Source of the DNA: JAAGZL01 sp050291725
GTDB taxonomy: Bacteria > Pseudomonadota > Gammaproteobacteria > Chromatiales > Chromatiaceae
Reading direction: 5' to 3'
DNA length: 64,000 nucleotides
Assembly (NCBI GenBank): GCA_050291725.1
Contig: JBNKKH010000027.1
Location: forward strand, 62,001 to 126,000
The position numbers and the translations under genes were made by a program. Positions 24,896 through 34,492 of this stretch are shown here, one piece after another; within the stretch, counting starts at the first letter, position 1, and every line of letters begins with the position of its first letter. The notes below the pieces were generated by a model. The model was not told the origin of the DNA, did not search any database, and worked only from the letters and a program-made list of their open reading frames with translations.

Positions 24896-26204
24896 TAAAT
24901 ATTCTGAAATAGAAAACAGTGGGCAAACCATGAGCAGCATGGATAAGGTGCGTGCTGGTTTGGCAAAAAGATATGCCCGGGAGCGTAGGTTTAGGCGCAT
25001 TGGATTTGGCGCAGTTATTGCCGGCATGGTGTTTATATCGCTGCTTATGGTTAGTATTGTCAGTAAGGGATACAGTGCTTTCTGGCAGACTGAGATTCAG
25101 CTGGAAATTCGTATTGATCATGAAGATGTTGATCCAACCAATCTCCGCAGTCCTGAGGTGCTATCGGCCGCAAATTATGGTGGGATTATAAAGAAAACTC
25201 TGCGGGAGATGTTCCCTGAGGTTACCGCACGCCGGGATAAGCTGAAACTGTACGGCATGGTCAGCAGTGGCGCTGCATTTCAATTGCGCGATATGGTTAT
25301 GGCTAACCCCGATTTGATAGATAGCACTATACGTCTGTGGGTTCCGGCCGATGATGACATAGATATGTTGCAGAAAGGGCATATTAATCGCCACGCTGCT
25401 GAGTCGGAGAGACGTATCGATGATAAACAGATTGCGTGGGTAGATAAGTTATCTGAACAAAATAGAATAAGGTCAAGTTTTAATACAACCTTCTTTACCG
25501 CTGGTGATTCACGTGAGCCTGAACTTGCCGGTATCTGGGGTGCTGCAGTTGGTTCCATGTTTACTTTAGCAGTTACTCTTTTGCTCTCTTTTCCAATAGG
25601 CGTGGCTGCCGCAGTATATTTGGAAGAGTTTGCCCCAGTTAATCGCTGGACCGACATGATTGAGGTGAATATTAATAACTTAGCCGCGGTGCCATCCATT
25701 GTGTTTGGACTGCTTGGCCTTGCGGTCTTCATAAACTTCTTTGGCATGCCTAGATCTGCTCCTCTGGTGGGTGGTCTGGTGCTTACCCTGATGACTCTGC
25801 CGACCATTATTATTGCATCCCGTGCTGCTTTGAAATCGGTTCCGCCATCTATTCGGGAAGCGGCTTTGGGTCTGGGTGCCTCCAAGATGCAGATGGTGTT
25901 TCATCATGTCTTGCCCCTAGCGATGCCCGGAATGCTAACCGGTACCATTATCGGTATGGCCCAGGCCTTAGGCGAGACAGCTCCACTGCTTATGATCGGC
26001 ATGGTGGCCTTTATTGTAGATATTCCAACAGCAGTAACTGATCCATCAACGGTGATGCCGGTGCAGATATATCTATGGGCTGATAGCCCGGAGCGGGCAT
26101 TTGTAGAGCGAACATCAGCAGCCATTATGTTGCTGCTGGCCTTTCTTATCTCAATGAATGCCCTGGCGGTATATTTGAGGAAAAAATTTGAGCGACGCTG
26201 GTAA
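24888..26204 (+). CDS. pstA: Phosphate ABC transporter permease PstA
   Basis: 438 residues from the ATG at 24888, which overlaps the pstC stop (ATGAATAA); a GTG nine bases earlier is possible. A first helix near residue 45 is followed by a large periplasmic loop (about 65-205) not found in E. coli PstA, then the permease core with LLSFPIGVAAAVYLEEFAP, NLAAVPSIVFGLLGLAVF and EAALGLGASKMQMVFHHVLPLAMPG. Pairs with PstC. Confidence 0.93.
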   Translation: MNNKYSEIENSGQTMSSMDKVRAGLAKRYARERRFRRIGFGAVIAGMVFISLLMVSIVSKGYSAFWQTEIQLEIRIDHEDVDPTNLRSPEVLSAANYGGIIKKTLREMFPEVTARRDKLKLYGMVSSGAAFQLRDMVMANPDLIDSTIRLWVPADDDIDMLQKGHINRHAAESERRIDDKQIAWVDKLSEQNRIRSSFNTTFFTAGDSREPELAGIWGAAVGSMFTLAVTLLLSFPIGVAAAVYLEEFAPVNRWTDMIEVNINNLAAVPSIVFGLLGLAVFINFFGMPRSAPLVGGLVLTLMTLPTIIIASRAALKSVPPSIREAALGLGASKMQMVFHHVLPLAMPGMLTGTIIGMAQALGETAPLLMIGMVAFIVDIPTAVTDPSTVMPVQIYLWADSPERAFVERTSAAIMLLLAFLISMNALAVYLRKKFERRW

Positions 26205-26235
26205 GCGTCCAGTGCTAAATTTGAGGAAATGAGTT

Positions 26236-27120
26236 ATGGAATACGTTGTTGATACTGCAGATAGTTCCACTATAAATATGCCAGTTGCTGGTCAGACAGA
26301 AACTGAACAGCAAGAAGCTATTTCGCGTGATGATAGAAGCACTGTGGGTGAAGTGTTTGTAGATAATCCGCGTATGACCTGTAGAGAGGTAAATGTTTTT
26401 TATGGAGAGAAACAGGCGATTAAAAGTGTAACTCTGGATATTGGTAAAAGAGAGGTGATATCTATGATCGGTCCATCCGGTTGTGGTAAGTCAACTTTTC
26501 TGCGCTGTATAAATCGCATGAATGACACAATTGATGGTTGTAGAGTGACCGGTGAGATCAAGCTGGATGGAAATGATATTTATGATCCGGAGCTGGATGT
26601 TGTATCCCTAAGATCGTGTATTGGTATGGTATTTCAGAAACCAAATCCATTCCCAAAATCTATCTATGACAATGTTGCTTATGGGCCGCGTATCCATGGA
26701 ATTGCAACCGATAAGGGTGAGCTTGACCAGATTGTAGAAACTTCACTGACCAAAGCGGGACTATGGGGTGAAGTTAAAGATAGGCTAGATCAACCAGGAA
26801 CTGGTCTTTCTGGTGGTCAGCAACAACGCCTCTGTATCGCGCGCGCTATTGCAGTCAATCCTGAGATTATTCTCATGGATGAACCCTGTTCGGCACTGGA
26901 TCCCATAGCTACTGCAAAGATTGAAGAACTAATTGATGAGTTGCGTGAACAGTATACCATTGCCATTGTTACCCACTCCATGCAGCAGGCGGCGCGAGTA
27001 TCGCAGCGCACGGCATACTTTCACCTGGGGGATCTTATTGAGGTGGGTGAAACTGATCAAGTGTTTACCAACCCGAAGCATCCATTGACTGAAGATTACA
27101 TTACCGGCCGCTTCGGCTAA
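26236..27120 (+). CDS. pstB: Phosphate ABC transporter ATP-binding protein
   Basis: 294 residues; about 35 extra residues precede the usual start of PstB. Walker A GPSGCGKST, Q-loop GMVFQKPNPFPKSIYDNVAYG, signature LSGGQQQRLCIARAIA, Walker B ILMDEPCSALDP and switch His in IVTHSMQQA are all intact. It powers phosphate import. It ends 18 bases before phoU. Confidence 0.96.
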   Translation: MEYVVDTADSSTINMPVAGQTETEQQEAISRDDRSTVGEVFVDNPRMTCREVNVFYGEKQAIKSVTLDIGKREVISMIGPSGCGKSTFLRCINRMNDTIDGCRVTGEIKLDGNDIYDPELDVVSLRSCIGMVFQKPNPFPKSIYDNVAYGPRIHGIATDKGELDQIVETSLTKAGLWGEVKDRLDQPGTGLSGGQQQRLCIARAIAVNPEIILMDEPCSALDPIATAKIEELIDELREQYTIAIVTHSMQQAARVSQRTAYFHLGDLIEVGETDQVFTNPKHPLTEDYITGRFG

Positions 27121-27138
27121 ACAGCGGGAACTAAGTAA

Positions 27139-27867
27139 ATGAATATGATGACAGAGGGACATACCGTGCAGCGCTATAACTTTGAGATGAATCATCTGCA
27201 TAGCCTGGTATTGAAAATTGCAGATCTGGTTAGAAATCAACTGATCAACGCGGCATTGTCTCTGGAGAAAGAGGATCTGGAGCTGGCTAAGGCGGTTATT
27301 GAGAAGGATGCGGAGGTAAATGATCTGGATATTCAGGCCAGCGATGAAATTGTCCACCTAATTGCCAAGCGTCAGCCAGTGGCGCGGGATCTCAGAGAGA
27401 TTCTTACCGTAGGCAATATTGTTACTGATCTGGAACGAGTCGGGGATGAAGCCAGAAAAATTGCCAAGCTCACGCTCTATTTCTATACCGATAAACAGAG
27501 TGCTCCAAATGTACAGATAATTCACGATCTCATGAAGATGGTAGATGTAGTGCACGATATGTTGAAAAAATCCATACAGGCTTTTGATGGCCAAGATTTG
27601 GGGCTTGCCCTTGAGGTAATAAAGACAGATCTGGAGTTAGAGGATGATTTTAAGGCTGCTCTCAGGAATCTCTCCACATTCATTATGGAAGACTCAAGCA
27701 GCGTAGGGCATGTGGTAGAGACTGTGCTGGGTCTGCGCGCGATGGAAAGGATGGGCGGCCATGCCAAGAATATAGCCGGTTATGTGGTGTTCCTGGTCAA
27801 GGGAGTTGATGTGCGGCATGAAGATTTGCAGGCGGTGGCCAATGAGGTATCCGCCGGGGCTGGGTAG
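27139..27867 (+). CDS. phoU: Phosphate transport regulator PhoU
   Basis: 242 residues, two three-helix PhoU repeats. Metal-site residues of the E/DxxxD type are seen in VTDLERVGDEARKIAKL and in the second repeat AMERMGGHAKNIAGYVVFL. PhoU damps PhoR signalling when phosphate is plentiful. Last gene of the operon. No clear T-run terminator follows; the only hairpin seen is around GCATGCTGTAGGCATGTGC near 27911. Confidence 0.95.
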   Translation: MNMMTEGHTVQRYNFEMNHLHSLVLKIADLVRNQLINAALSLEKEDLELAKAVIEKDAEVNDLDIQASDEIVHLIAKRQPVARDLREILTVGNIVTDLERVGDEARKIAKLTLYFYTDKQSAPNVQIIHDLMKMVDVVHDMLKKSIQAFDGQDLGLALEVIKTDLELEDDFKAALRNLSTFIMEDSSSVGHVVETVLGLRAMERMGGHAKNIAGYVVFLVKGVDVRHEDLQAVANEVSAGAG

Positions 27868-27969
27868 TACCTCTGGTGGTAGGTCAGGACGGAGTTCGTC
27901 GACATAGATGCATGCTGTAGGCATGTGCCCACTCACAAACGTAGGTTAGTTGTCTCAGGAAACAGCTAT

Positions 27970-28374
27970 CTAGGCTAGGTTGTGTGGCTCAGGTTGGAAC
28001 AGAATGTGTTTAGCTGCGACATTATGGGATGCTAGCCTGCTTTTGTTTAACTGTTTGTTTTTCGGTGGGTATTTTGCCGCAATGGTTTCTGCTGCAGTAA
28101 ACAGGGCGGGCTGTATTTGTGGAAACATAAGCCCAATCTTCTGTTGTCCGGACCAGATAACCAGGCCCGGTACTGTGCCTGAATAGCCATCTATATCGAT
28201 AGAAAGCTCTAGCAGCATGCCGGTTGGCACCGATAGCTTCTCCGTGCTCAGCAGTATTCCGTATGGGGCGACATTCCTGGCTTTCGCCATCAGATGGCGG
28301 TCACGATGGATAATGTGGATATCCACATCTGCATCTATATCAATCCTTCGATGAAACCTTTTCTCTATGGTCAT
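27970..28374 (-). CDS. PilZ-domain protein
   Basis: 134 residues. The N-terminal basic segment EKRFHRRIDID has the RxxxR c-di-GMP motif. The second motif, usually D/NxSxxG, reads NVAPYG, so the Ser is replaced by Ala and binding may be altered. LVIWSGQQKIGLMFPQ matches the end of the domain. The C-terminal 30 residues are unstructured and basic. As a candidate c-di-GMP receptor it could link to the GGDEF/EAL protein at 37.5 kb; that is inference. Confidence 0.85.
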   Translation of the reverse strand: MTIEKRFHRRIDIDADVDIHIIHRDRHLMAKARNVAPYGILLSTEKLSVPTGMLLELSIDIDGYSGTVPGLVIWSGQQKIGLMFPQIQPALFTAAETIAAKYPPKNKQLNKSRLASHNVAAKHILFQPEPHNLA

Positions 28375-28484
28375 ATCCTTACTTCTCCTTATGGTAATTA
28401 TTGAACATAAATTGTGGTTTTCAACTGTTGCACTGATATGACAATAGAGTGAATATTTTGTTATGTGGGCCTGTTCTCATTTTC

Positions 28485-28937
28485 TTAATCTTCATTGCAG
28501 AGTTCAGGTGAGAACTTAACCGTGATAATGCGGAGAAGGGTGAGCATGGTGATTACCCCCATGCTGAGGATTACCTCTGTAGCGGTGTAATCCCGATACC
28601 ACAGGCTGATCAGTTCACCAATCAGAACTACCAGGGCGGCATCCAGAATCAAGGTTACCTTTACTCGTCCCAGTTCCAGATAAGATTGCAAAGTGCGAAC
28701 CAGTTCCAGCATGGCCAGGATAATCACCACATCTATGATGACCTTTTCTGCCTCATGGCTCCACTCTCCGGTGACCGCTAGCCATAGATGCTTCATCATG
28801 CTGACCATGCCGGTCAACAGCCAAAGGCTTAGCCCTATCATCAATAGCCCAATCATCACTCGCACCATCAGGCTATAAAAACTTGGGCTGAGTACGAAGG
28901 AGAGGACATGGGTGTCCTGGGTTTTGTTGTTATCCAT
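28485..28937 (-). CDS. PsiE-like phosphate-starvation-inducible membrane protein
   Basis: 150 residues from the ATG at 28937, chosen for the GGAG 9 bases upstream; a GTG at 28979 gives 14 more residues. Four membrane helices (about 28-50, 70-90, 98-115, 122-142) and VIIDVVIILAMLELVRTL fit the PsiE/P-starvation family. E. coli psiE is PhoB-controlled. A single CTGTAAC half-site lies upstream (about 28981-28987 on the minus strand), so membership of the Pho regulon is plausible but not shown. Role unknown. Confidence 0.82.
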   Translation of the reverse strand: MDNNKTQDTHVLSFVLSPSFYSLMVRVMIGLLMIGLSLWLLTGMVSMMKHLWLAVTGEWSHEAEKVIIDVVIILAMLELVRTLQSYLELGRVKVTLILDAALVVLIGELISLWYRDYTATEVILSMGVITMLTLLRIITVKFSPELCNED

Positions 28938-29018
28938 ATCGGGTTGCTCCAGATTAATGAGCAACCATGCTATTCCCACACTGTTACAGTGGTATGTCTG
29001 CTAGGTTAGGGTTGGATG

Positions 29019-29624
29019 TTATGAAAGTGCTGCAAGCAGTTTGCGCAGGGCCTGACCTCTATGGCTCAGTTGGTTCTTGGTTGCCGCAGGTAGTTCTGCA
29101 GATGAGCAGTTCCGTTCCGGCACGAAGAATAGCGGATCGTAGCCGAAGCCGTTTTCTCCGCTGGGGGTTTGTAGGATTCTGCCTTCCCAGGTGCCCTGGC
29201 AGATTATTGGGGTAGGGTCCTCTTCGTGGCGCAGGTAGATCATGACGCACTGAAAGCGGGCTGTACGCTTTTGCTCTGGTATATCTTTCAGAGATTCAAG
29301 CAGTTTTATGTTGTTATCCTGGTCGTTACAGTCGCTCCCAGCAAAGCGGGCAGAGTAGATGCCGGGGGCGCCTTTTAGGGCATCCACCTCAAGTCCAGAG
29401 TCATCAGCTATGGCGGCCAAGCCGCTCTCTTTGGCGGCGTTACGGGCCTTTAGAATGGCATTTTCGACAAAGGTGAGGCCGGTCTCTTCGATATCTCCGA
29501 TACCAAACTCTTTTTGTGGCACTACCTGGATCTGTTGGTCAGACAGTAGCTGATTGATCTCTCGCACCTTCCCCGCATTGTTGCTGGCTAGAACAATCTT
29601 TTCACCCTGATGACTTTGTGGCAT
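29019..29624 (-). CDS. rdgB: XTP/dITP diphosphatase
   Basis: 201 residues, full length for the RdgB/HAM1 family. Landmarks: LASNNAGKVREI at the start, TFVENAILKARNAA, AIADDSGLEVDAL, GAPGIYSARFAG, and FGYDPLFFVPE near the end, then the usual HRGQALRKL. It removes deaminated purine nucleotides (ITP, XTP) to keep them out of DNA. It is divergent from the ccm operon. Confidence 0.95.
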   Translation of the reverse strand: MPQSHQGEKIVLASNNAGKVREINQLLSDQQIQVVPQKEFGIGDIEETGLTFVENAILKARNAAKESGLAAIADDSGLEVDALKGAPGIYSARFAGSDCNDQDNNIKLLESLKDIPEQKRTARFQCVMIYLRHEEDPTPIICQGTWEGRILQTPSGENGFGYDPLFFVPERNCSSAELPAATKNQLSHRGQALRKLLAALS

Positions 29625-29797
29625 TTATCTGGTTCCTGGAAAATTTGGCGGGATTTTACCCCTTTTTGCCACCACAAGCAGTCATTAAGTAAAAAAAGCA
29701 CCTATATTGCACTATCTGCCCCCCATCTTATGGGAAACATACCACCTGATGTGTACAATCTGGCTCCATTTAGTAACAAAGTGTTAACAGGCTATTA

Positions 29798-30433
29798 ATG
29801 CTCGAAGTTGCAAAACTTGAATGTGTGCGCGGTGACCGCAGATTGTTCACCGATCTCTCCTTTTCCCTGGGGCAGGGGGAGTTGCTCTATCTGCATGGTC
29901 ATAACGGCAGTGGCAAAACCACCCTTATGCGCGCCATTTGTGGTCTGTTTCATCCCAGTTCGGGAGAGATTCTCTGGAATGGTGAGAATGTCCGCGATCT
30001 TAGTGAAGAGTACACCCGTGAGGTTGTATATATAGGTCATAAAAACGGTATCAAGGATGATCTGACCGCCCTGGAGAATCTGCAGATTCTCTCAACTCTG
30101 GATGGAGTGAATATGACAGAGGAGCAGGCTTGTGACTCCCTGGTGCGTATTGGCCTGCATGGTTATGAAGATCTGCCCACTCAGGTTTTGTCCCAGGGAC
30201 AGAAACGACGGGTGGCGCTAGCCCGCCTGTTGGCCCATAAGGCCAAGCTGTGGATTCTGGATGAACCTTTCACCGCACTAGATAGGGATGCTGTTGCCCT
30301 GCTCCAGGAGGTGATTCGGGCCCATGTGGACAGTGGTGGACTGGCCCTGCTTACCACTCATCAGGAGGTGCAGCTCACGGATGGTCAGGTGAAACGGCTG
30401 GAGCTGGGCGCAGGGGGGCAGGGGCGTGTTTAA
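29798..30433 (+). CDS. ccmA: Haem exporter ATP-binding protein CcmA
   Basis: 211 residues. Walker A GHNGSGKTT, signature LSQGQKRRVALARLL and Walker B LWILDEPFTALD are present. With CcmB it drives release of haem-loaded CcmE. It begins the ccm operon; a run of nine genes follows with overlaps or short gaps. Its stop overlaps ccmB by 8 bases. Confidence 0.95.
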   Translation: MLEVAKLECVRGDRRLFTDLSFSLGQGELLYLHGHNGSGKTTLMRAICGLFHPSSGEILWNGENVRDLSEEYTREVVYIGHKNGIKDDLTALENLQILSTLDGVNMTEEQACDSLVRIGLHGYEDLPTQVLSQGQKRRVALARLLAHKAKLWILDEPFTALDRDAVALLQEVIRAHVDSGGLALLTTHQEVQLTDGQVKRLELGAGGQGRV

Positions 30434-31094
30434 GACCTTCCTGACCATAGTAAAACGGGATCTGATCTTGGCTATGCGCCGCCGTTCTGATGTTCTTACC
30501 ATCCTGTTCTTTTTTGTTATCGTAGTAAGTCTATTCCCACTGGGCATAGGCCCAGAGATGGATACTCTCCGTATGATCGCCCCCGGTGTGGTGTGGGTGG
30601 CTGCTCTACTGGCCTCCATGCTGGCTCTGGAAAGGTTGTTTGCCATAGATTATGCCGACGGCGCCCTGGAACAGATGTTGTTGACGCCTCAGCCCCTATC
30701 TCTGCTGGTTTTGGGTAAAGTGACGGCCCACTGGTTGGTGACTGGAGTGCCCCTGGTTTTGATGGCCCCGGTACTGGGTATACAATATGACCTCTCTATG
30801 GATGGGCTCAAGGTACTGGTTATCAGCCTGCTATTGGGTACCCCCGCCCTGAGCCTGATCGGAGCTATCGGCGCCGCCCTGACCCTGGGACTGCGTGGCG
30901 GCGGAGTATTGGTCTCTCTGCTGGTGCTGCCACTTACTATACCGGTGCTGATATTCGGTGCTGGGGCAGTGGAAGCTACGGTTTCCGGTTTGGGTGGAGA
31001 TGGACACCTATCCATGTTGACGGCAATTCTGGTATTGTCTCTGTTTTTTGCGCCTCTTGCGGCTGCCGCCGCTTTGAGGATATCTGTGGAGTAG
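30426..31094 (+). CDS. ccmB: Haem exporter permease CcmB
   Basis: 222 residues with six hydrophobic helices. The opening FLTIVKRDLILAMRRRSDVL, the PLGIGPEM segment, LASMLALERLF and FGAGAV are typical. The start codon is a GTG at the 3' end of ccmA. Inner-membrane partner of CcmA. Confidence 0.94.
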   Translation: MFKTFLTIVKRDLILAMRRRSDVLTILFFFVIVVSLFPLGIGPEMDTLRMIAPGVVWVAALLASMLALERLFAIDYADGALEQMLLTPQPLSLLVLGKVTAHWLVTGVPLVLMAPVLGIQYDLSMDGLKVLVISLLLGTPALSLIGAIGAALTLGLRGGGVLVSLLVLPLTIPVLIFGAGAVEATVSGLGGDGHLSMLTAILVLSLFFAPLAAAAALRISVE

Positions 31095-31173
31095 ACCTAC
31101 TTTTTATCCGGTAGTGGAACCTAAGTAGCTGCCACTGATCATAACTAACTAAAGTTGTAAGAAAATATATAGA

Positions 31174-31923
31174 ATGAGTTCCCGCATAGTAAACTGGTTT
31201 AAATTTTCATCTCCCGCCACCTTCTACCCATTGGCTGGACGCATGATCCCATGGTTTACCTGGGCAGCTATATTGCTGCTGGGGGTTGGTCTCTATATGA
31301 GCTTTTTTGTGGCTCCAACTGATTACAAGCAGGGTGAGGGGTATAGAATCATATTCGTGCATGTGGGCGCCTCTTGGATGTCCATGTTCATCTATGTGGT
31401 GATGGCGGCCTGGGCCGGATTAGGACTGGTGTTCAATACCAGGGTATCAGCGATGATGGCATCTGCTCTGGCTCCAACCGGAGCCATGTTCACCTTTCTC
31501 TCCCTCTGGACTGGCGCCCTCTGGGGCAAGCCCATGTGGGGTACCTGGTGGGTGTGGGATGCACGCCTTACCTCGGAGCTGATTCTACTGTTTCTCTATC
31601 TGGGTTTCATTGCCCTGCAGTCTGCCATAGATGATCACCGTCGGGCCGACCGGGCAGGCGCTATTTTGGCCCTGGTTGGTGTGGTGAATATACCCATCAT
31701 CTACTACTCGGTTCAGTGGTGGAACACCCTGCATCAGGGGGCGAGCGTAACCGTTAGCAAGGGATCAAGTATGGGTGAAATTATGCTCTGGACTATGCTG
31801 ATTGTGGCATTGGCGTTCTGGGCCTATACCATCGCGGTGGCCCTGGCGCGGGTGCGCTGCATTATCCTGGAGCGGGAGCGTGACACCACCTGGGTTTCTG
31901 AGCTGGAAGGGGGTGTGAAATGA
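31174..31923 (+). CDS. ccmC: Haem handling protein CcmC
   Basis: 249 residues, six membrane helices. The WWD motif WGTWWVWDARLTSELILLFL (about 125-145) binds haem at the periplasmic face; flanking conserved His residues are in IFVHVGASWMS and WWNTLHQGASV. It passes haem to CcmE. It follows ccmB by 79 bases with no obvious terminator. The stop overlaps the ccmD start (ATGA). Confidence 0.95.
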   Translation: MSSRIVNWFKFSSPATFYPLAGRMIPWFTWAAILLLGVGLYMSFFVAPTDYKQGEGYRIIFVHVGASWMSMFIYVVMAAWAGLGLVFNTRVSAMMASALAPTGAMFTFLSLWTGALWGKPMWGTWWVWDARLTSELILLFLYLGFIALQSAIDDHRRADRAGAILALVGVVNIPIIYYSVQWWNTLHQGASVTVSKGSSMGEIMLWTMLIVALAFWAYTIAVALARVRCIILERERDTTWVSELEGGVK

Positions 31924-32090
31924 GCGCTGCTGAATTTTTTCATATGGGTGGTTACGCCCTGTATGTATGGGGATCGTTCGGCGCGACCCTACTATTTATG
32001 ACGTTAGAACCGATTTTGTTGCGCAGCCGCAGGCGCAATATCCTAAAACGGATAGCTCGCATGGCTCGTATTAATGCTGGAGAGAAGTAG
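31920..32090 (+). CDS. ccmD: Haem exporter accessory protein CcmD
   Basis: 56 residues, read directly from the DNA. It has the expected short form: an N-terminal EFFHMGGYALYVWGSF, one membrane helix, then a basic tail (RSRRRNILKR). CcmD helps release holo-CcmE from CcmABC. It lies in the correct position, overlapping ccmC by 4 bases and abutting ccmE with no gap. Confidence 0.92.
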   Translation: MSAAEFFHMGGYALYVWGSFGATLLFMTLEPILLRSRRRNILKRIARMARINAGEK

Positions 32091-32540
32091 ATGAAGGCTC
32101 GACATAAGCGTTTAGGTTTTCTTGTAGCTGGTATGGTCGGCCTGGGTTTGGCTGCCTGGCTTGTATTCAATGCCCTGGACAGCAGTCTCTCTTACTACTT
32201 TTCTGCTAGCGATGTTGCACAGGACAAGGCTCCAAAAAATCACATTTTTCGTCTCGGTGGCCTGGTAGAAAAGGGCTCTCTGGAGAGAGGCAAGGAGCTT
32301 ACCGTACGTTTTGAGGTTTCTGATGGCCCCAACACGCCAAGGGTACAGGTGGCATACACCGGAATTCTCCCGGATCTGTTTGCTGAGGGCCAGGGGGTGA
32401 TAGCTCAGGGTCGTCTGAATGCAGAGGGGGTGTTTGTTGCAGAAGAGGTATTGGCCAAGCATGATGAGAACTACATGCCGCCAGAGGTGGCAGAGTCTGT
32501 GAGTAAGGCTCAAGAGCAGAACAAAGGGGCCGCCAAGTGA
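32091..32540 (+). CDS. ccmE: Haem chaperone CcmE
   Basis: 149 residues. An N-terminal membrane anchor (about 8-28) is followed by a beta-barrel with FRLGGLVEKGSLERG and the haem-binding HDENY, in which the His is the covalent haem ligand (HxxxY type). It carries haem from CcmC to CcmF in the periplasm. It overlaps ccmF by 4 bases. Confidence 0.95.
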   Translation: MKARHKRLGFLVAGMVGLGLAAWLVFNALDSSLSYYFSASDVAQDKAPKNHIFRLGGLVEKGSLERGKELTVRFEVSDGPNTPRVQVAYTGILPDLFAEGQGVIAQGRLNAEGVFVAEEVLAKHDENYMPPEVAESVSKAQEQNKGAAK

Positions 32541-34492
32541 TAGCAGAAATAGGTCAACTGGCGCTGATTCTGGCGCTCTGCATGGCGGTTACCCAGGCCA
32601 TATTTCCCATCCTAGGAGCACACCGAGGAGTGGCTTCGTGGGTCGCCCTGGCTCAGCCAGCAGCTATGGGGCAACTACTATTTATGCTGATTGCCTATCT
32701 AGCTCTTACCTATGGATTCCTCAGCCACGACTTCTCCATTCTCTATGTGGCAAGCAACTCCAACACCGCTCTGCCTACTCTCTATCAAATTAGTGGAGTG
32801 TGGGGTGCCCATGAGGGCTCTCTGCTGTTCTGGGCCCTAACACTCTCTCTGTGGACCGGTGCGGTTACTCTGTTTAGTCGTAGTGTTCCCGAGGTGATGG
32901 TGGCGCGGGTGGTCGGTGTTATGGGTATTGTTAGCGTGGGCTTTTTGCTATTCATGCTATTCACCTCCAATCCGTTTGAACGTCTACCTAATCCACCGCT
33001 GGAGGGGCGTGATCTCAATCCGCTCTTGCAGGACCCAGGTTTGGCCTTTCACCCGCCAATGCTCTACATGGGCTATGTAGGCTTCTCTGTGGCCTTCGCC
33101 TTTGCTATTGCAGCCATGCTTAGTGGCCGGATGGATGCGGCTTGGGCACGTTGGTCGCGGCCCTGGACCAATGTGGCCTGGGTGTTTCTGACCCTGGGTA
33201 TAGTGCTTGGAAGTTGGTGGGCCTACTATGAACTGGGTTGGGGCGGCTGGTGGTTCTGGGACCCGGTGGAGAACGCGTCGTTCATGCCTTGGCTCGTGGG
33301 TACTGCCCTGATTCACTCCCTGGCGGTAACCGAGAAGCGCGGGGCCTTTAAGGCCTGGACTGTGCTGCTAGCGATCTTTGCTTTCTCTCTGAGTCTGCTG
33401 GGAACATTTCTAGTGCGTTCCGGCGTATTGAGTTCGGTGCATGCATTTGCCACCGATCCATCTCGTGGCGTATTTATTCTACTGTTCCTCTCTCTGGTTA
33501 TTGGTGGTTCTCTGCTGCTCTACTCCTGGCGTGCTTCCCAGATCCGTAGTTCAGTACATTTTAGCCTCTTCTCTCGGGAGACCGGTCTGCTGCTGAATAA
33601 TGTGCTGCTGGTGGTTGCTGCATGCAGCATCCTGCTAGGCACCCTCTATCCTCTGGTGCTGGATGCTATGGGTTTAGGCAAGATCTCTGTTGGGCCTCCA
33701 TATTTCAATAGCGTATTCATTCCTCTAACCGCACCACTTGCCGCCTTGGTGGGAGTAGGTGCTCTGGCGCGGTGGAAACAAGAGGATGGGATGGCTCTGG
33801 CAAGGAAACTTGTAGTGCCCCTTGTTCTCAGTGTGGCAGGTGGTTTTGCGCTTACAGTTTTTGTGTTGCCCCATTATAGCTGGGGTGTCGCCATTGGTAT
33901 GGTGTTGTCAATTTGGGTGATTTTAACCTCTGCGTTATGGGTAAAAGAGCAGGGTGCAATAAAGAGTATCAACCGTGCTGGCTGGGGTATGTTCTTTGGA
34001 CACGTAGGTGTTGCGGTATTTGTTATAGGCTTGGTTATTACCTCGAACTATAGCCAGGAGAAAGACCTGCGAATAGAAAAGGGGCAAAGCTACCAGTTGG
34101 GTGGTTATGACTTCCTGTTTAAAGGAGCAGAGAGGGCTGAGGGGCCAAACTTCAGTGCAGACCGTGGTGAGGTGGATGTAAGCAAAGATGGCTCTTTGGT
34201 GACCACCCTCTACCCAGAAAAACGTAACTATCGCAGCGGCATGCCTATGACCGAGGCTGGCATAGATGCTGGCTTCACCAGAGATCTATTTGTGGCCCTG
34301 GGTGAACCTTTGGGTACGGAAGGGGCCTGGAGTCTACGCATCTACCACAAACCTTTCGTACGCTGGATCTGGCTGGGTGGGCTATTGATGTCCTTGGGCG
34401 GTCTGTTGGCAGCAATGGATAAGAGATATTTTAGACTGGCTCGCAAGGCGCGTCAGGATGCAGAAAACAAGAGAGCTGAGGCAATTTCATGA
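32537..34492 (+). CDS. ccmF: Cytochrome c haem lyase subunit CcmF
   Basis: 651 residues, the usual size. Many membrane helices and the WWD motif GWGGWWFWDPVENASFMPWL (about 235-255) with flanking His residues, as in GVWGAHEGSLLFW and HPPMLYMGY. It attaches haem to the CXXCH cysteines of apocytochromes together with CcmH and CcmI. The start is a GTG overlapping the ccmE stop. Confidence 0.96.
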   Translation: MIAEIGQLALILALCMAVTQAIFPILGAHRGVASWVALAQPAAMGQLLFMLIAYLALTYGFLSHDFSILYVASNSNTALPTLYQISGVWGAHEGSLLFWALTLSLWTGAVTLFSRSVPEVMVARVVGVMGIVSVGFLLFMLFTSNPFERLPNPPLEGRDLNPLLQDPGLAFHPPMLYMGYVGFSVAFAFAIAAMLSGRMDAAWARWSRPWTNVAWVFLTLGIVLGSWWAYYELGWGGWWFWDPVENASFMPWLVGTALIHSLAVTEKRGAFKAWTVLLAIFAFSLSLLGTFLVRSGVLSSVHAFATDPSRGVFILLFLSLVIGGSLLLYSWRASQIRSSVHFSLFSRETGLLLNNVLLVVAACSILLGTLYPLVLDAMGLGKISVGPPYFNSVFIPLTAPLAALVGVGALARWKQEDGMALARKLVVPLVLSVAGGFALTVFVLPHYSWGVAIGMVLSIWVILTSALWVKEQGAIKSINRAGWGMFFGHVGVAVFVIGLVITSNYSQEKDLRIEKGQSYQLGGYDFLFKGAERAEGPNFSADRGEVDVSKDGSLVTTLYPEKRNYRSGMPMTEAGIDAGFTRDLFVALGEPLGTEGAWSLRIYHKPFVRWIWLGGLLMSLGGLLAAMDKRYFRLARKARQDAENKRAEAIS

